Shown: positions 8,181-17,900 of the stretch, piece by piece
Position numbering within the stretch: the first letter of the stretch is position 1
Layout: each line of letters begins with the position of its first letter
Position numbers and translations under genes: made by a program
Source of the DNA: DATDPY01 sp964395765
Lineage (GTDB): Bacteria; Bacteroidota; Bacteroidia; Cytophagales; Cyclobacteriaceae
Assembly (NCBI GenBank): GCA_964395765.1
Contig: CAYNCU010000063.1
Span: forward strand, 1 to 19,381
DNA: 19,381 bases
Direction: 5' to 3'
The notes under the pieces: generated by a model
Told to the model about the DNA's origin: nothing
The model's database searches: none
What the model saw: only the letters and a program-made list of their open reading frames with translations

Positions 8181-8504
8181 ATTAAAATAATACAGTTTTT
8201 TATTTGAATAATAAAACTAAAAAATTTAATGCAATTATCTTAATTAAAATTCAATTAATTCTTACAGAAGTAATAGGTCTTAAGATTAAAGGGAACCAAT
8301 TAGCTTAAAAAATGCCTAAATGAGGCCATTATAAGTGTTTTTTAAAAATAGATTAACCTATATTATCATAATTAACAGGAAAATAATCGATAATAACCGG
8401 AATCCATGTAAAAACCCATTTTTCAATACACGAAGTATATCCGGTAAGGCTTCCATACCAAATTTTATGGGTTTTAGCTGAATACGTGATATTTTCCCAA
8501 ATTC

Positions 8505-8519
8505 ATGACAATGTGTCAT
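8505..8519. promoter_or_regulatory. Perfect palindrome upstream of dnaK, candidate operator
   Basis: ATGACA-ATG-TGTCAT is a perfect 6-3-6 inverted repeat, ending 70 bp before the dnaK start codon. Its size and symmetry suit a dimeric regulator. It does not match CIRCE (TTAGCACTC-N9-GAGTGCTAA). It could instead serve the divergent CHASE2 cluster, whose start lies about 340 bp away. Confidence 0.4.
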
Positions 8520-8589
8520 CCATACCCCCCCTCACCACCCCTTGGCATATCCCTTGATAGAATAAAAAGGAATTAAAAAGTAATATATA

Positions 8590-10530
8590 ATGGGAAAAAT
8601 TATTGGAATCGATCTTGGAACAACAAATTCATGCGTTGCTGTTATGGAAGGTAATGAGCCTGTTGTAATCCCCAACAGCGAAGGCAGGAGAACAACGCCA
8701 TCAATTGTAGCATTTCTTGATAATGGCAATGGCGAGAGAAAAGTGGGTGATCCGGCCAAGCGTCAGGCAATAACCAATCCTCATAACACGGTCTCGTCCA
8801 TCAAGCGTTTTATGGGCAAGAAATATCAGGAGGTACCTGCTGAAATTAAAATGGTATCTTTCAATGTAGAAAAAGGCAATAATGATACCGTAAGGGTAAA
8901 AATAGGTGACCGGTTATATACACCGCAGGAAATATCAGCCATGGTTCTTCAAAAAATGAAATCAACCGCGGAAGATTACCTGGGAACAACCGTTACGGAA
9001 GCCGTGATTACCGTACCTGCATATTTCAATGATTCTGAAAGACAGGCAACCAAGGAAGCCGGCCAGATAGCCGGGCTGGATGTAAAAAGAATTATAAATG
9101 AACCTACTGCCGCTGCTTTGGCCTACGGACTTGATAAAAAGAACAAAGACATTAAAATAGCAGTATTTGACCTGGGTGGCGGAACATTCGATATCTCCAT
9201 TCTTGAATTAGGCGAAGGCGTATTTGAAGTTAAATCCACCAACGGAGACGTACACCTGGGTGGCGATGATTTCGATAAATGTGTGATTGACTGGCTTGCC
9301 GATGAATTTCAGAAGGACGAGGGAATCGATCTTCGTAAGGACCCAATGGCCTTACAGCGACTTAAGGATGCTGCTGAAAAGGCAAAAATTGAACTATCCA
9401 GCTCTTCCAGTACAGAGATTAACCTTCCGTATATCATGCCGGTTGACGGAATTCCAAAACACCTGGTGCGTACTTTATCGCGCGCTAAATTCGAACAACT
9501 GGTTGATCATCTGATCCAGCGCACTTTAAAGCCGTGCGAAAAAGCATTGAGCGATGCGGGTATGCAGCCTGCTGATATCGATGAAGTGATTCTTGTGGGC
9601 GGGTCTACCCGTATGCCCAAGGTTCAGGAAGTAGTTGAGAATTTCTTCAAGAAAAAACCTTCCAAAGGTGTTAACCCTGATGAAGTGGTTGCTGTAGGTG
9701 CAGCTATCCAGGGCGGCGTACTGACAGGAGAAGTCAAGGATGTTTTGTTGCTGGATGTTACGCCGCTTTCCCTGGGAATCGAAACTTTAGGAGGTGTCTT
9801 TACAAAATTAATTGAATCGAATACTACGATTCCTACCCGGAAATCCGAAATATTTTCAACTGCCTCTGACAGCCAGCCTTCGGTAGAAATCCATGTATTG
9901 CAGGGCGAAAGGGCTATGGCCAAGGATAACCGGACGATCGGAAGATTTCACCTGGATGGAATACCACCCGCTCCAAGGGGGATCCCCCAGATTGAAGTTA
10001 CCTTCGATATTGATGCCAATGGAATTCTTCACGTTTCCGCAAAAGACAAGGGAACGGGAAGGGAACAGAAGATCAGGATTGAGGCTTCCTCGGGGCTCAC
10101 GGAACAGGAAATCGATAAAATGAAAAATGAGGCTAAAGCCAATGCCGAAAGCGATAAAAAAGAGCGCGAAACCATAGATAAGGTCAATGCGGCAGATTCC
10201 CTGATATTCCAAACGGAAAAACAATTGAAAGAATACGGGGATAAGATATCGGAGAAAAATAAAACCGCCATTACCAAGGCACTTGAAAAACTTAAAGAAG
10301 TACACAAGAATAAGGATATTCCCGGTATAGATGCTGCCATGCAGGAACTGAACAACAGCTGGCAGGCAGCTTCACAGGAAATGTATGCAGCATCCGGAGG
10401 GGCATCTGCACAGGGAGCCACACCACCACCTCCTTCCGGCAATGGTGAAGAATCCGCCGGAAAGAAAGGATCAAATTCTCCCGGCGATGTTTCCGATGTG
10501 GAATATGAAGAAGTCGACGATAAAAAATAA
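8590..10530 (+). CDS. dnaK: Molecular chaperone DnaK (Hsp70)
   Basis: This 646-residue protein is full length for bacterial DnaK and works with DnaJ and GrpE in ATP-driven folding of cytoplasmic proteins. The N-terminus MGKIIGIDLGTTNSCVAV holds the first phosphate-binding loop. VFDLGGGTFDISIL is the second phosphate motif, and VGGSTRMPKVQ near residue 340 is the third. The linker region VLLLDVTPLSLGIETLGG leads into the substrate-binding beta domain with VTFDIDANGILHVSAKDK. A helical lid (about 510-605) and a Gly/Pro/Ser-rich tail follow, ending in DVEYEEVDDKK. The start is fixed by the conserved N-terminus. The gene stands alone: grpE and dnaJ are not adjacent. A strong hairpin follows the stop codon. 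Heat-shock control is expected, but the upstream region shows no CIRCE element. Confidence 0.98.
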   Translation: MGKIIGIDLGTTNSCVAVMEGNEPVVIPNSEGRRTTPSIVAFLDNGNGERKVGDPAKRQAITNPHNTVSSIKRFMGKKYQEVPAEIKMVSFNVEKGNNDTVRVKIGDRLYTPQEISAMVLQKMKSTAEDYLGTTVTEAVITVPAYFNDSERQATKEAGQIAGLDVKRIINEPTAAALAYGLDKKNKDIKIAVFDLGGGTFDISILELGEGVFEVKSTNGDVHLGGDDFDKCVIDWLADEFQKDEGIDLRKDPMALQRLKDAAEKAKIELSSSSSTEINLPYIMPVDGIPKHLVRTLSRAKFEQLVDHLIQRTLKPCEKALSDAGMQPADIDEVILVGGSTRMPKVQEVVENFFKKKPSKGVNPDEVVAVGAAIQGGVLTGEVKDVLLLDVTPLSLGIETLGGVFTKLIESNTTIPTRKSEIFSTASDSQPSVEIHVLQGERAMAKDNRTIGRFHLDGIPPAPRGIPQIEVTFDIDANGILHVSAKDKGTGREQKIRIEASSGLTEQEIDKMKNEAKANAESDKKERETIDKVNAADSLIFQTEKQLKEYGDKISEKNKTAITKALEKLKEVHKNKDIPGIDAAMQELNNSWQAASQEMYAASGGASAQGATPPPPSGNGEESAGKKGSNSPGDVSDVEYEEVDDKK

Positions 10531-10532
10531 AA

Positions 10533-10582
10533 ATAAGCAATAAAAAAAATCCACCTGACGGTGGATTTTTTTTATTGCTTAT
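10533..10582. terminator. Bidirectional rho-independent terminator
   Basis: A perfect 23-bp stem (10533-10555 with 10560-10582) surrounds the tetraloop TGAC. Its core is TCCACC/GGTGGA flanked by eight A on the left and eight T on the right, so each strand presents a GC stem followed by a U-tract. It can end both dnaK (plus) and the convergent methyltransferase gene (minus). The stop codon of the latter (10572-10574) lies inside the stem. Confidence 0.92.
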
Positions 10583-11348
10583 AAAGCAGGCACATCAAAT
10601 CGAGGCAATTTTCAAGATTGTCCGAAACCAGGTAATCTTTATAGGATATTTCGCTGACCAGTCCGGAATTACCTTTGTTTAGTTTATTCCGGTTCAGACG
10701 GTTCATCAGGTCATAAGGAATCCTCAGAAAAGCGGCCGGTAACCGGTATTGAAGATTCAGAATATCAAAACGCGTAATCCTGCGAACAGACCTTTTATTT
10801 TCTTCATAATAATTCATCACCTTTTCATTTCCCGTAATGCCCTGCATTTCCGATTTACTAAAAATCCCGGATACCTTTTTCAATAATTCATCTGCAAGAT
10901 ATTCCCTGACATGCCAGGGATTTCTTGTCAGCGACATACTCCGGTTCGGGGTCGTGACAATGGCCATTCCTCCCGGGCGGAGAACCCTGTGAATTTCCTG
11001 CAAATAAAGTACGTCATCCTTTATATGTTCAATTACCTGGAAGCTGATACAACAGTCAAATGAGTTATCTGCCAATCCTTTCAGCGGTGGAAAATTCATC
11101 GGCCTGAATTGGCAATCTTTATATTTTGACGATAAATCATCAATCACAGACCCGATTTTATCGACGCCCAGGTAAGAATTCACCTGCGGCCGTATCACCG
11201 CTATTCCACGCCCTTCACCACAACCGGTTTCAATAAGATCGCCGTGAACAAGATCTTTTACATGAAAATAGGGCATCAGCAAACGCTGGTGTATAGGATT
11301 ATCGGAAACAAGATTGTCGGAAGTGATTTCTGTTGTGTATACTTTCAT
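10572..11348 (-). CDS. Class I SAM-dependent methyltransferase
   Basis: This 258-residue soluble protein has the Rossmann-fold methyltransferase motifs: LIETGCGEGRG at about 38-48 (SAM-binding motif I), YLGVDKIG at about 59-66 (acidic residue for the ribose), FDCCISFQVIEHI at about 97-109, and HRVLRPGGMAIVTTPN at about 120-135. This is the Methyltransf_11 pattern, shared by enzymes acting on small molecules, lipids or quinones, so the substrate cannot be named. The C-terminal part (about 140-258) is basic and not recognisable. No signal peptide or membrane segment is seen. The gene is divergent from the GWxTD gene and its last codons form part of the terminator shared with dnaK. Confidence 0.85.
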   Translation of the reverse strand: MKVYTTEITSDNLVSDNPIHQRLLMPYFHVKDLVHGDLIETGCGEGRGIAVIRPQVNSYLGVDKIGSVIDDLSSKYKDCQFRPMNFPPLKGLADNSFDCCISFQVIEHIKDDVLYLQEIHRVLRPGGMAIVTTPNRSMSLTRNPWHVREYLADELLKKVSGIFSKSEMQGITGNEKVMNYYEENKRSVRRITRFDILNLQYRLPAAFLRIPYDLMNRLNRNKLNKGNSGLVSEISYKDYLVSDNLENCLDLMCLLYKQ

Positions 11349-11439
11349 GAATCGAAATAAAATTTCGGCGGTTAACTATGCAAATATCTTATGTTTTTAT
11401 AATCTTTATCCGTATACAAACTTTTCTCCGGGCAATATT

Positions 11440-12684
11440 ATGATGAAAATTCCGGCCTTCAGTATTTTTTTTCTTTTTTTAATTCTCCTTAATACCCCGG
11501 TTTTGGCACAGGGAGCCCTTAAGAACCAGGACCTTGCCTACAAATATGACCCTTACCGGGAAGTAGGGTTTGATTATCATGTGGTTGAATCCGAAGATTC
11601 CTTTCATCTTTACTTTAGTCTTGATTTTGTTAAACCGGTAGATCTGGATAAGGATTTTCATATATTTTATGAATTGAGAAAGAATTATTCCGATAAGGGA
11701 GCTGGGGCAGCCATTACCCTCACCATGGAAAAAAATTGCATCAACCATGATTATAGTTCCTATCTGTTTTATACTTCGATTCCCCGGGATTCCGGTAATA
11801 ATTTATTGCTCTTTCACATTGTGAAAAAAGGCGGCGAATACCATTATTTATATGATGTGCCATTGAATCTTTCGCTGCTTTCCTCCAATCCTTCTATACC
11901 GTTCCATTATTCAACGCTCACGCTTTTTTCATCGACGCATGTACCGGTTATCCGGTCCTTTCTACATACGGGTGACAGTGTGTTTATTCATTCCGGAAAT
12001 CCCGCAGTCCATGAAGTATATGTATATTGGTATAAACACAATTTTGAGCCGGCGGATCCGCCCATGTCACTGATCAATAAAAAAGTAGGAAAGGAACTTA
12101 ACTATGATTCCCTGTTTGAAATCGACACCGGTAAGGTTTTTACATTTCCCGGAAGGGGGCTTTATTTTATACAATCGGACACTTCTTCGACAACCGGAAT
12201 TACGATCCGGTGCCAGGAAGGTCATTATCCCAAACTTGTATTAATGGAGGATATTTTTGAGCCCATTATATATATGAGCACCGAAGACGAACTAAATACG
12301 CTGAAGAATTCCAGTGACAAAAGAAAAACCTTTGAATCTTATTGGCTTAAGATCGCCAAAACACAGGAAAGAGCAAGGAAAATTATCCGCGGATATTATG
12401 ATAATATTGAAGAGGCGGATAATTTTTTCACTTCCTATAAAGAAGGCTGGAAAACGGACATGGGAATGATTTATATATTTTTTGGCGCTCCTGATGCAGT
12501 TTATAACAATGGCCTGACAGAAAAATGGTTATATGGAAAAAAAGGGAATTACCCGTCGGCAATTTTTATCTTTGACAGACTGTTAAATGTATTTTCTTCC
12601 AAATCCTATATCCTTGAAAGAAATGAGAATTACCGTTCACTTTGGTTTCAACGAATAGACCGATGGAGAAAAGGCGCTTTATAA
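11440..12684 (+). CDS. GWxTD domain-containing secreted protein
   Basis: I place the start at the paired ATGs at 11440/11443, because the signal peptide (MMKIPAFSIFFLFLILLNTPVLAQ) begins there. A longer open frame back to 11314 would add 42 non-signal-like residues and overlap the divergent methyltransferase gene. The product is 414 residues. After the signal peptide comes a region probably rich in beta strands (about 25-280). The C-terminal domain has the name-giving motif GWKTD at 336-340, followed by MGMIYIFFGAPDAVY and EKWLYG, as in the GWxTD family. That family is widespread in Bacteroidota and related phyla, with no established function. The 3' end is packed against or overlaps the rlmB-type gene, suggesting cotranscription. 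No lipobox is seen, so a periplasmic location is likely. Confidence 0.85.
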   Translation: MMKIPAFSIFFLFLILLNTPVLAQGALKNQDLAYKYDPYREVGFDYHVVESEDSFHLYFSLDFVKPVDLDKDFHIFYELRKNYSDKGAGAAITLTMEKNCINHDYSSYLFYTSIPRDSGNNLLLFHIVKKGGEYHYLYDVPLNLSLLSSNPSIPFHYSTLTLFSSTHVPVIRSFLHTGDSVFIHSGNPAVHEVYVYWYKHNFEPADPPMSLINKKVGKELNYDSLFEIDTGKVFTFPGRGLYFIQSDTSSTTGITIRCQEGHYPKLVLMEDIFEPIIYMSTEDELNTLKNSSDKRKTFESYWLKIAKTQERARKIIRGYYDNIEEADNFFTSYKEGWKTDMGMIYIFFGAPDAVYNNGLTEKWLYGKKGNYPSAIFIFDRLLNVFSSKSYILERNENYRSLWFQRIDRWRKGAL

Positions 12685-13436
12685 AAAAACCCGGTGAAAA
12701 ATCAAACATGGATTTCGTGTTCGGGGTCCGGCCTGTGCTTGAAGCAATCGATGCCGGTAAGGAGATCGACAAAGTGATACTGCAAAAAGATTTAACCGGG
12801 AACACGACCCGTGAATTAAAATCAAAGTTACTTGAATATAAAATACCTTTTCAGCAGGTACCGCCTGAAAAACTGAATAAAATCACCCGTCAAAATCACC
12901 AGGGAGTTATCGCTTTTATTTCAAAGATCAGCTATGCCTCCCTGGATCATATTGTTACTTCTGCATTCAATTTCGGTCAATCGCCACGGATCATAATACT
13001 CGACCGTGTCAGTGATGTAAGAAACTTCGGGGCTATTGCAAGGACTGCTGAGGGGCTGGGATTTGATGCTATTATAATACCCTCCAGGGGAAACGCACAG
13101 ATCAATGAAGATGCCATGAAAGCCTCATCCGGGGCCCTTCATTATATCCCGGTGTGCAGGGAACAAAATCTTCCAACAACGATTACCTACCTGAAAGAAT
13201 GCGGAATTCAGGTAGTTGGTTGTACGGAAAAAGCTTCCGAAAGCCTGTATAATCTTGATCTTTCCGGGCCTGTCGCCTTATTGTTCGGGTCGGAAGAAGA
13301 TGGTATTTCACCGGCATTGCTAAAATCAGCGGATCATCTTGTGCAAATTCCTATGAATGGGAAAATAGCTTCGCTTAATGTTTCAGTAAGCGTCGCCATT
13401 GTCGCCGCTGAAGTTATACGTCAATCAAGAAAATGA
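12663..13436 (+). CDS. rlmB: 23S rRNA (guanosine-2'-O)-methyltransferase, RlmB/TrmH (SpoU) family
   Basis: The protein (257 residues from this start) has an N-terminal substrate-binding domain (MDFVFGVRPVLEAIDAGKEI...) and a C-terminal SPOUT knot domain. All three SpoU motifs are present: VRNFGAIARTAEGLGF (motif 1, with the conserved N and R), LLFGSEEDGIS (motif 2), and IPMNGKIASLNVSVSVAI (motif 3). The family 2'-O-methylates rRNA or tRNA ribose using SAM; RlmB modifies G2251 in E. coli 23S rRNA. The start is uncertain. ATG at 12663 overlaps the GWxTD gene by 22 bp. ATG at 12708 leaves a 23-bp gap and begins exactly at the conserved MDFVFG. A TTG at 12642 is less likely. The exact nucleotide target cannot be read from sequence; RlmB is the most common assignment for this form. 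Confidence 0.88.
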   Translation: MEKRRFIKKPGEKSNMDFVFGVRPVLEAIDAGKEIDKVILQKDLTGNTTRELKSKLLEYKIPFQQVPPEKLNKITRQNHQGVIAFISKISYASLDHIVTSAFNFGQSPRIIILDRVSDVRNFGAIARTAEGLGFDAIIIPSRGNAQINEDAMKASSGALHYIPVCREQNLPTTITYLKECGIQVVGCTEKASESLYNLDLSGPVALLFGSEEDGISPALLKSADHLVQIPMNGKIASLNVSVSVAIVAAEVIRQSRK

Positions 13437-13475
13437 TTCCGGGCTTCCGACTTCCGGAGCAATAAATTCGCTAAG

Positions 13476-14918
13476 TCAATTCCATCCGCCACCAAGCGAT
13501 TGATAAATAGCAACACAGGATTGAAATTGTCTTCTCCGGGTATCAATTAATTCAAGCCTGGCCTGTAAGGCTTCTTTTTCAGCCGTAAGAACTTCAAGGT
13601 AACTGGCTTTACCTGTTTTGAATAAATCCGTTGAAGTTTCAATCGCCTGGGTCAGTTCATCCACTTCACGGTTTTTGAGCTCATATATTTTATCCAGGTT
13701 CTTAATATCGGATAATTCATTATACACTTCCACATATCCGTTCAGTATACTATTCTGGTAATTAAACATAGCTTCCAGTTGTACCGCTTTAGCCCTCTTA
13801 AAATCAGCTTTTATTGCATTCCGGTTTAAAATCGGGGCTGCCAGGTCGCCCGCCAAGGTATAGGCAATAGATTCTGGCGAGAGAAACAGGTACGCCGGAT
13901 TGAAAGCATCAAATCCATAGGTGCCGGTAATGTTTAAAGAAGGAAAAAATGCGGCCTTAGCGGCTTTCAGATCAGCCTTGGAAGCTTCCAGATCATATTC
14001 GGCTTCACGTACATCCGGGCGGTGTTCCAGCAATTCGGAAGGAACTCCCGTATGTATAATATAAGGTATGGAATCAGTGAAAGCGGAGGTGTCCCGGCTG
14101 ACAGGCTGCGGATATCTTCCCTCAAGGAAATTTATTTTATTTTCCATTCCTGTAATTTCCATCTGGTCCTCCCTTTCCAGACCCTGTGAATTAAGTAGTT
14201 GGGCTTTAAATTGCTTTACAGCCAGTTCATTGGCTACTCCGGCCTCTTTTTGAGCCTGAACGATAGCCAACGCGTTTTCCTGTAGTTGTATGGTTTGTTC
14301 TATAATCTTTAAACGGTTGTCCAATGCCAGCAAGTCGTAGTAAGAGTCCGCGATTTCCGTGATAAGGTTTGTGGTGACGAGATTCTTCCCTTCAACGGAG
14401 GACAAATAACGGGCCACCGCAGCTTTCTTGCTGTTTCGAAGCCTTCCCCAAAGATCTATTTCCCAAGCGCTTTGAATTCCCAGATTGTAATCTTTCATAT
14501 TTCTTTTGAGAGGCGCTCCGGTAGCATATTCCCCTCCTGCATTTCCGGCCCAGGCCGCAGAATAATTTCCCAACTGACCTACGCCTGCCGAGCCAAACGC
14601 ATTGACCATCGGGAAAAATTGTCCCTTACTGAACATGACCCCCGCACGGGATTCCTCAACCTTCTGCAAGGCAATTTTCATATCCCGGTTATTATTCAAT
14701 GCAAAATCAATGAGGTGGACCAGGCAGGTATCGGTAAAATAATTCTTCCATTTTATATTTGCCGAATTCAGGGTATCGGAGTTGGTTCCGTTAAAGCTTC
14801 CGGGAATAGAGGGGAACTGACCGGTTGTATCGGGAAGTTTATTCACGTTACAACTTACTATTGAACATAAGACCAAAAAAAATAAAGACAGCCGGAAGCA
14901 TTTATTTATCATTCTCAT
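13476..14918 (-). CDS. Outer-membrane efflux lipoprotein, TolC/OprM (NodT) family
   Basis: This 480-residue protein begins with a lipoprotein signal ending in SIVSC, with lipidation expected at C23. It then shows the OprM pattern: WKNYFTDTCLVHLIDFALNNNRDMKIALQKVEES near 57-90, AWEIDLWGRLRN near 151-162, EHRPDVREAEYDLEASKADLKAAKAAFFPSLNITGTYGF near 300-340, and a C-terminal helix with TGKASYLEVLTAEKEALQAR. Such proteins trimerise into the outer-membrane channel of tripartite efflux systems. The start overlaps the pump gene stop by 4 bp (ATGA), showing translational coupling, and the gene closes the operon. I see no good terminator in the 39 bp before the convergent rlmB gene. Confidence 0.94.
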   Translation of the reverse strand: MRMINKCFRLSLFFLVLCSIVSCNVNKLPDTTGQFPSIPGSFNGTNSDTLNSANIKWKNYFTDTCLVHLIDFALNNNRDMKIALQKVEESRAGVMFSKGQFFPMVNAFGSAGVGQLGNYSAAWAGNAGGEYATGAPLKRNMKDYNLGIQSAWEIDLWGRLRNSKKAAVARYLSSVEGKNLVTTNLITEIADSYYDLLALDNRLKIIEQTIQLQENALAIVQAQKEAGVANELAVKQFKAQLLNSQGLEREDQMEITGMENKINFLEGRYPQPVSRDTSAFTDSIPYIIHTGVPSELLEHRPDVREAEYDLEASKADLKAAKAAFFPSLNITGTYGFDAFNPAYLFLSPESIAYTLAGDLAAPILNRNAIKADFKRAKAVQLEAMFNYQNSILNGYVEVYNELSDIKNLDKIYELKNREVDELTQAIETSTDLFKTGKASYLEVLTAEKEALQARLELIDTRRRQFQSCVAIYQSLGGGWN

Positions 14919-17900
14919 TTCAATTCAAGTTCTTCGATTAACTCTTTTTCTTCATACTTATCTTTGCCGGCAAACATTTCGGATAGTCTGGTAAAGACCA
15001 CATACAAGCCGGGAATAATGACAACCCCCAGGATCGTACCGAAAATCATTCCTCCGGCGGCGGCTGTTCCAATGGTCCTGTTTCCATTCGCTCCTACCCC
15101 GGAAGCCAGCATCAGGGGAATCAGGCCTGCGGTAAAGGCGAATGAAGTCATCAGGATCGGCCTTAACCTCGCCATAGCTCCTTCTATAGCAGCCTCTGTT
15201 ATAGACATTCCACCGCGATGGCGCTGGTTCGCAAATTCAACAATAAGGATTGCATTTTTACCCAGGATTCCAATCAGCATTAAAAAAGCTACCTGCGCGT
15301 AAATATTATTATTCAGGTTCAGCATCCAGAGGAAAAAAAACGAACCGAATATGCCGACGGGAAGAAACAGGATCACCGGCAGGGGCAACAGGAAACTTTC
15401 ATATTGAGCCGCAAGGATCAGGAATACGAATACGAGCGAAATTATAAATATATAGATCCCCTTGCTCCCGGAAGAAACTTCATCAAGTGATATTCCTGAC
15501 CATTCAAAACCGTAACCCTTTGGAAGTTCTTTGGCCGCCACTTGCTGAACTGCCTTTATCACATCCCCGGTGCTGTAACCCGGCGCTGCGTCCCCGCTGA
15601 TCTGTGCGGCCGTATACATATTATATCGGATAATTTTTTCAGGGCCATAGACTCGATCCATATGCATAAATGCCGAATAGGGAACCATTTTCCCATTATT
15701 GTTTTTTACATACAGTTTCATAATATCCGCTGGGGTTTCCCGGTATTGGGGATCAGCTTGCACCATTACTTTAAACATTTTTCCAAATCGTATAAAATTA
15801 CTGGCATACTCACTGCCCACCAGGATCTGCAGGTTTTCCATTGCATCACTTACGGTTACCCCTTTCTGGGCTGCTTTCTGGTAGTCGATAGAAAGCATAT
15901 ACTGGGGAAAGCTTGCGTCAAAGATGGTAAAAGCGGATTGTATTTCCGGGCGTTTTTTCAGGTCCCCGATAAAATGATCGGTAACCTCCTGCATCCCGGC
16001 CATATCATCGGATCCCGATTTATCTTCAAGATACATCTCAAAACCTCCTGCATTGCTGTACCCGGGAACCGGAGGAGGGGCAAAAAATTCCAGTTCTGCC
16101 GATTTAATCTGTTTTGTTTTATTATACATCATATCGATAATGTCATCGACTGACGATTTTCTGTCGTTCCAGCTTTTAAGGTTAATTATTAATGTACCGT
16201 ATATCGGACCGGTACCATCGGCCAGAATATTTTGTCCGGAAAGAGAAGAAACCGATTGCACAGCCTCCAGGCCGTTGGCTATCTGCTGCACTTCATCCAC
16301 CACTTTTTCCGTTCTTTCCAGGGTAGCTCCTTTGGGCAGGGTTATGGTTGCATAAACAGTTCCCTGGTCTTCATTGGGAATAAATCCAGTAGGAATAGCC
16401 AACGACAATCCCAATGTGCCAAAGCTGAACAGAATCAGGACTGTAAATGTTACCATTCTTCGGTTTACAATGGTTTTTATCAGGCGGCTGTATTTATTTT
16501 CTGATTTTGAATAAAAATTATCAAATGCCACAAGAGCCTTCGTAATCAGGTTTCCATTGGATTTATGCTTTTTAACCACCGGTTTTAAAATCAGCGCACA
16601 TAACGCCGGAGATAGCGTAAGAGCCGTTACCCCAGATATAATAATGGCAATCGCCATAGTAACTGCAAATTGTCTGTAAAACACACCTACCGGCCCACTC
16701 ATGAAGGTAACCGGAATAAAAACCGCTGCCATAACGAGCGTCATTGCGATGATGGCTCCCGAAATTTCCTTCATCGCCTGTTCCGTCGCCTTCAATGGGC
16801 TTAACCCGCTTTTTTCCATTTTGGCGTGAACGGCCTCCACTACCACGATGGCATTATCTACTACGATCCCGATGGCCAATACAAGTGCAAAAAGCGTAAT
16901 CATATTGATGGAAAGCCCGAAAAACTGCATAAAGAAAAAAGTTCCGACCAACGACACCGGAACAGACAGTGACGGGATAAGTGTGGACCTGAAATCCTGT
17001 AGAAAAATAAATACGACAAGGGAAACGAGAAGAAATGCTTCTACAAATGTTTTCAATACTTCCCGAATGGAAGCATCGAGAAACTTTGAAACATCATAAC
17101 TTATGTTATAGTCCATGCCGGGAAGAAAAACATTCTTTTTCAGTTCACTCATTCGCTCCTTGACCCTGGCTATAACTTCCCGTGCGTTTGATCCGGGTAA
17201 TTGCTTTAACATAATGGAGGCGCAGGGGTGCCCGTTATCTTTTGCCTTCACGTCGTAAAAAACGGTGCTCAGGTCAATATCCGCCACATCCTTAAGCCTG
17301 ATCAGTCTTCCGTCCGGGTCGGCCCGGAGAATAATATCTGCATACTGGCTCTCCTTTGTAAACTTTCCCGGATAGAGGAGTGCGTACTCCAGAGACTGCG
17401 GCGTCTTTCCTGAGCTCATTCCCACCTGCCCGGGAGCCGCTTCAATGTTCTGTTGTTGAAGTGCATCAATGACCTCTTCGGCAGAAATATCATAAGCGGT
17501 TAGGCGGTCCGGTTTTAACCAGATGCGTATGGCATATTCCCGCTGGCCCATTACGTCAATAAAACCTACTCCCTCAATTCTTTTCAGTTCATCGTAAATG
17601 TTGATTTGGGCAAAATTGTAAAGGAATTTTTCATCCAGGGTAGTATCGGAACTAGTGATGTTAAGGTACATAAGCATACTGTTCACTTCCTTGCCGATTT
17701 CTACCCCGTTTTCCCTGACTTCCACGGGAAGTGACCCTTCAACCGTCGACACCCTGTTCTGAACATTGACGGCGGCCATGTCAATATCAGTTCCGGTCTT
17801 AAACCTCATCTGAATACTTGCCGTACCGTCATTACCGGCCGTAGAAATCATATATTTCATGCCGGGAACACCATTGATTACTCTTTCCAACGGTCTTACA

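Larger units (their letters stand above)
8167..8589. other. Divergent intergenic region between the CHASE2 cluster and dnaK
   Basis: This 423-bp stretch has no plausible gene. Both divergent genes should be transcribed from it. Visible structure: a long-range inverted repeat AAAACCCAT (8411-8419) / ATGGGTTTT (8467-8475); a perfect palindrome ATGACA-N3-TGTCAT (8505-8519); and a C-rich patch at 8525-8541, unusual in the AT-rich surroundings. I found neither a CIRCE element nor a clean Bacteroidota promoter. Confidence 0.65.

Noticed and set aside
8312..8330. Small hairpin AATGCCT / AGGCCATT as a terminator
   Set aside because: The stem has a bulge, no T-run follows directly, and no gene ends just upstream on either strand.
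8167..8589. CIRCE element or HrcA-type control of dnaK
   Set aside because: No TTAGCACTC / GAGTGCTAA inverted repeat is present in the region.
11314..11439. Upstream extension of the GWxTD reading frame to an ATG at 11314
   Set aside because: It overlaps the start of the divergent methyltransferase gene, and the added residues would hide a clear signal peptide that begins at 11440.
13437..13475. Terminator between rlmB and the efflux channel gene
   Set aside because: The GC-rich bases here form only weak partial stems and no T-run follows on either strand.
15542..16153. Open frame of 203 codons on the plus strand inside the RND pump gene
   Set aside because: It is antisense to conserved RND sequence; the translation is rich in Cys, His and Ile, as expected of a shadow frame.
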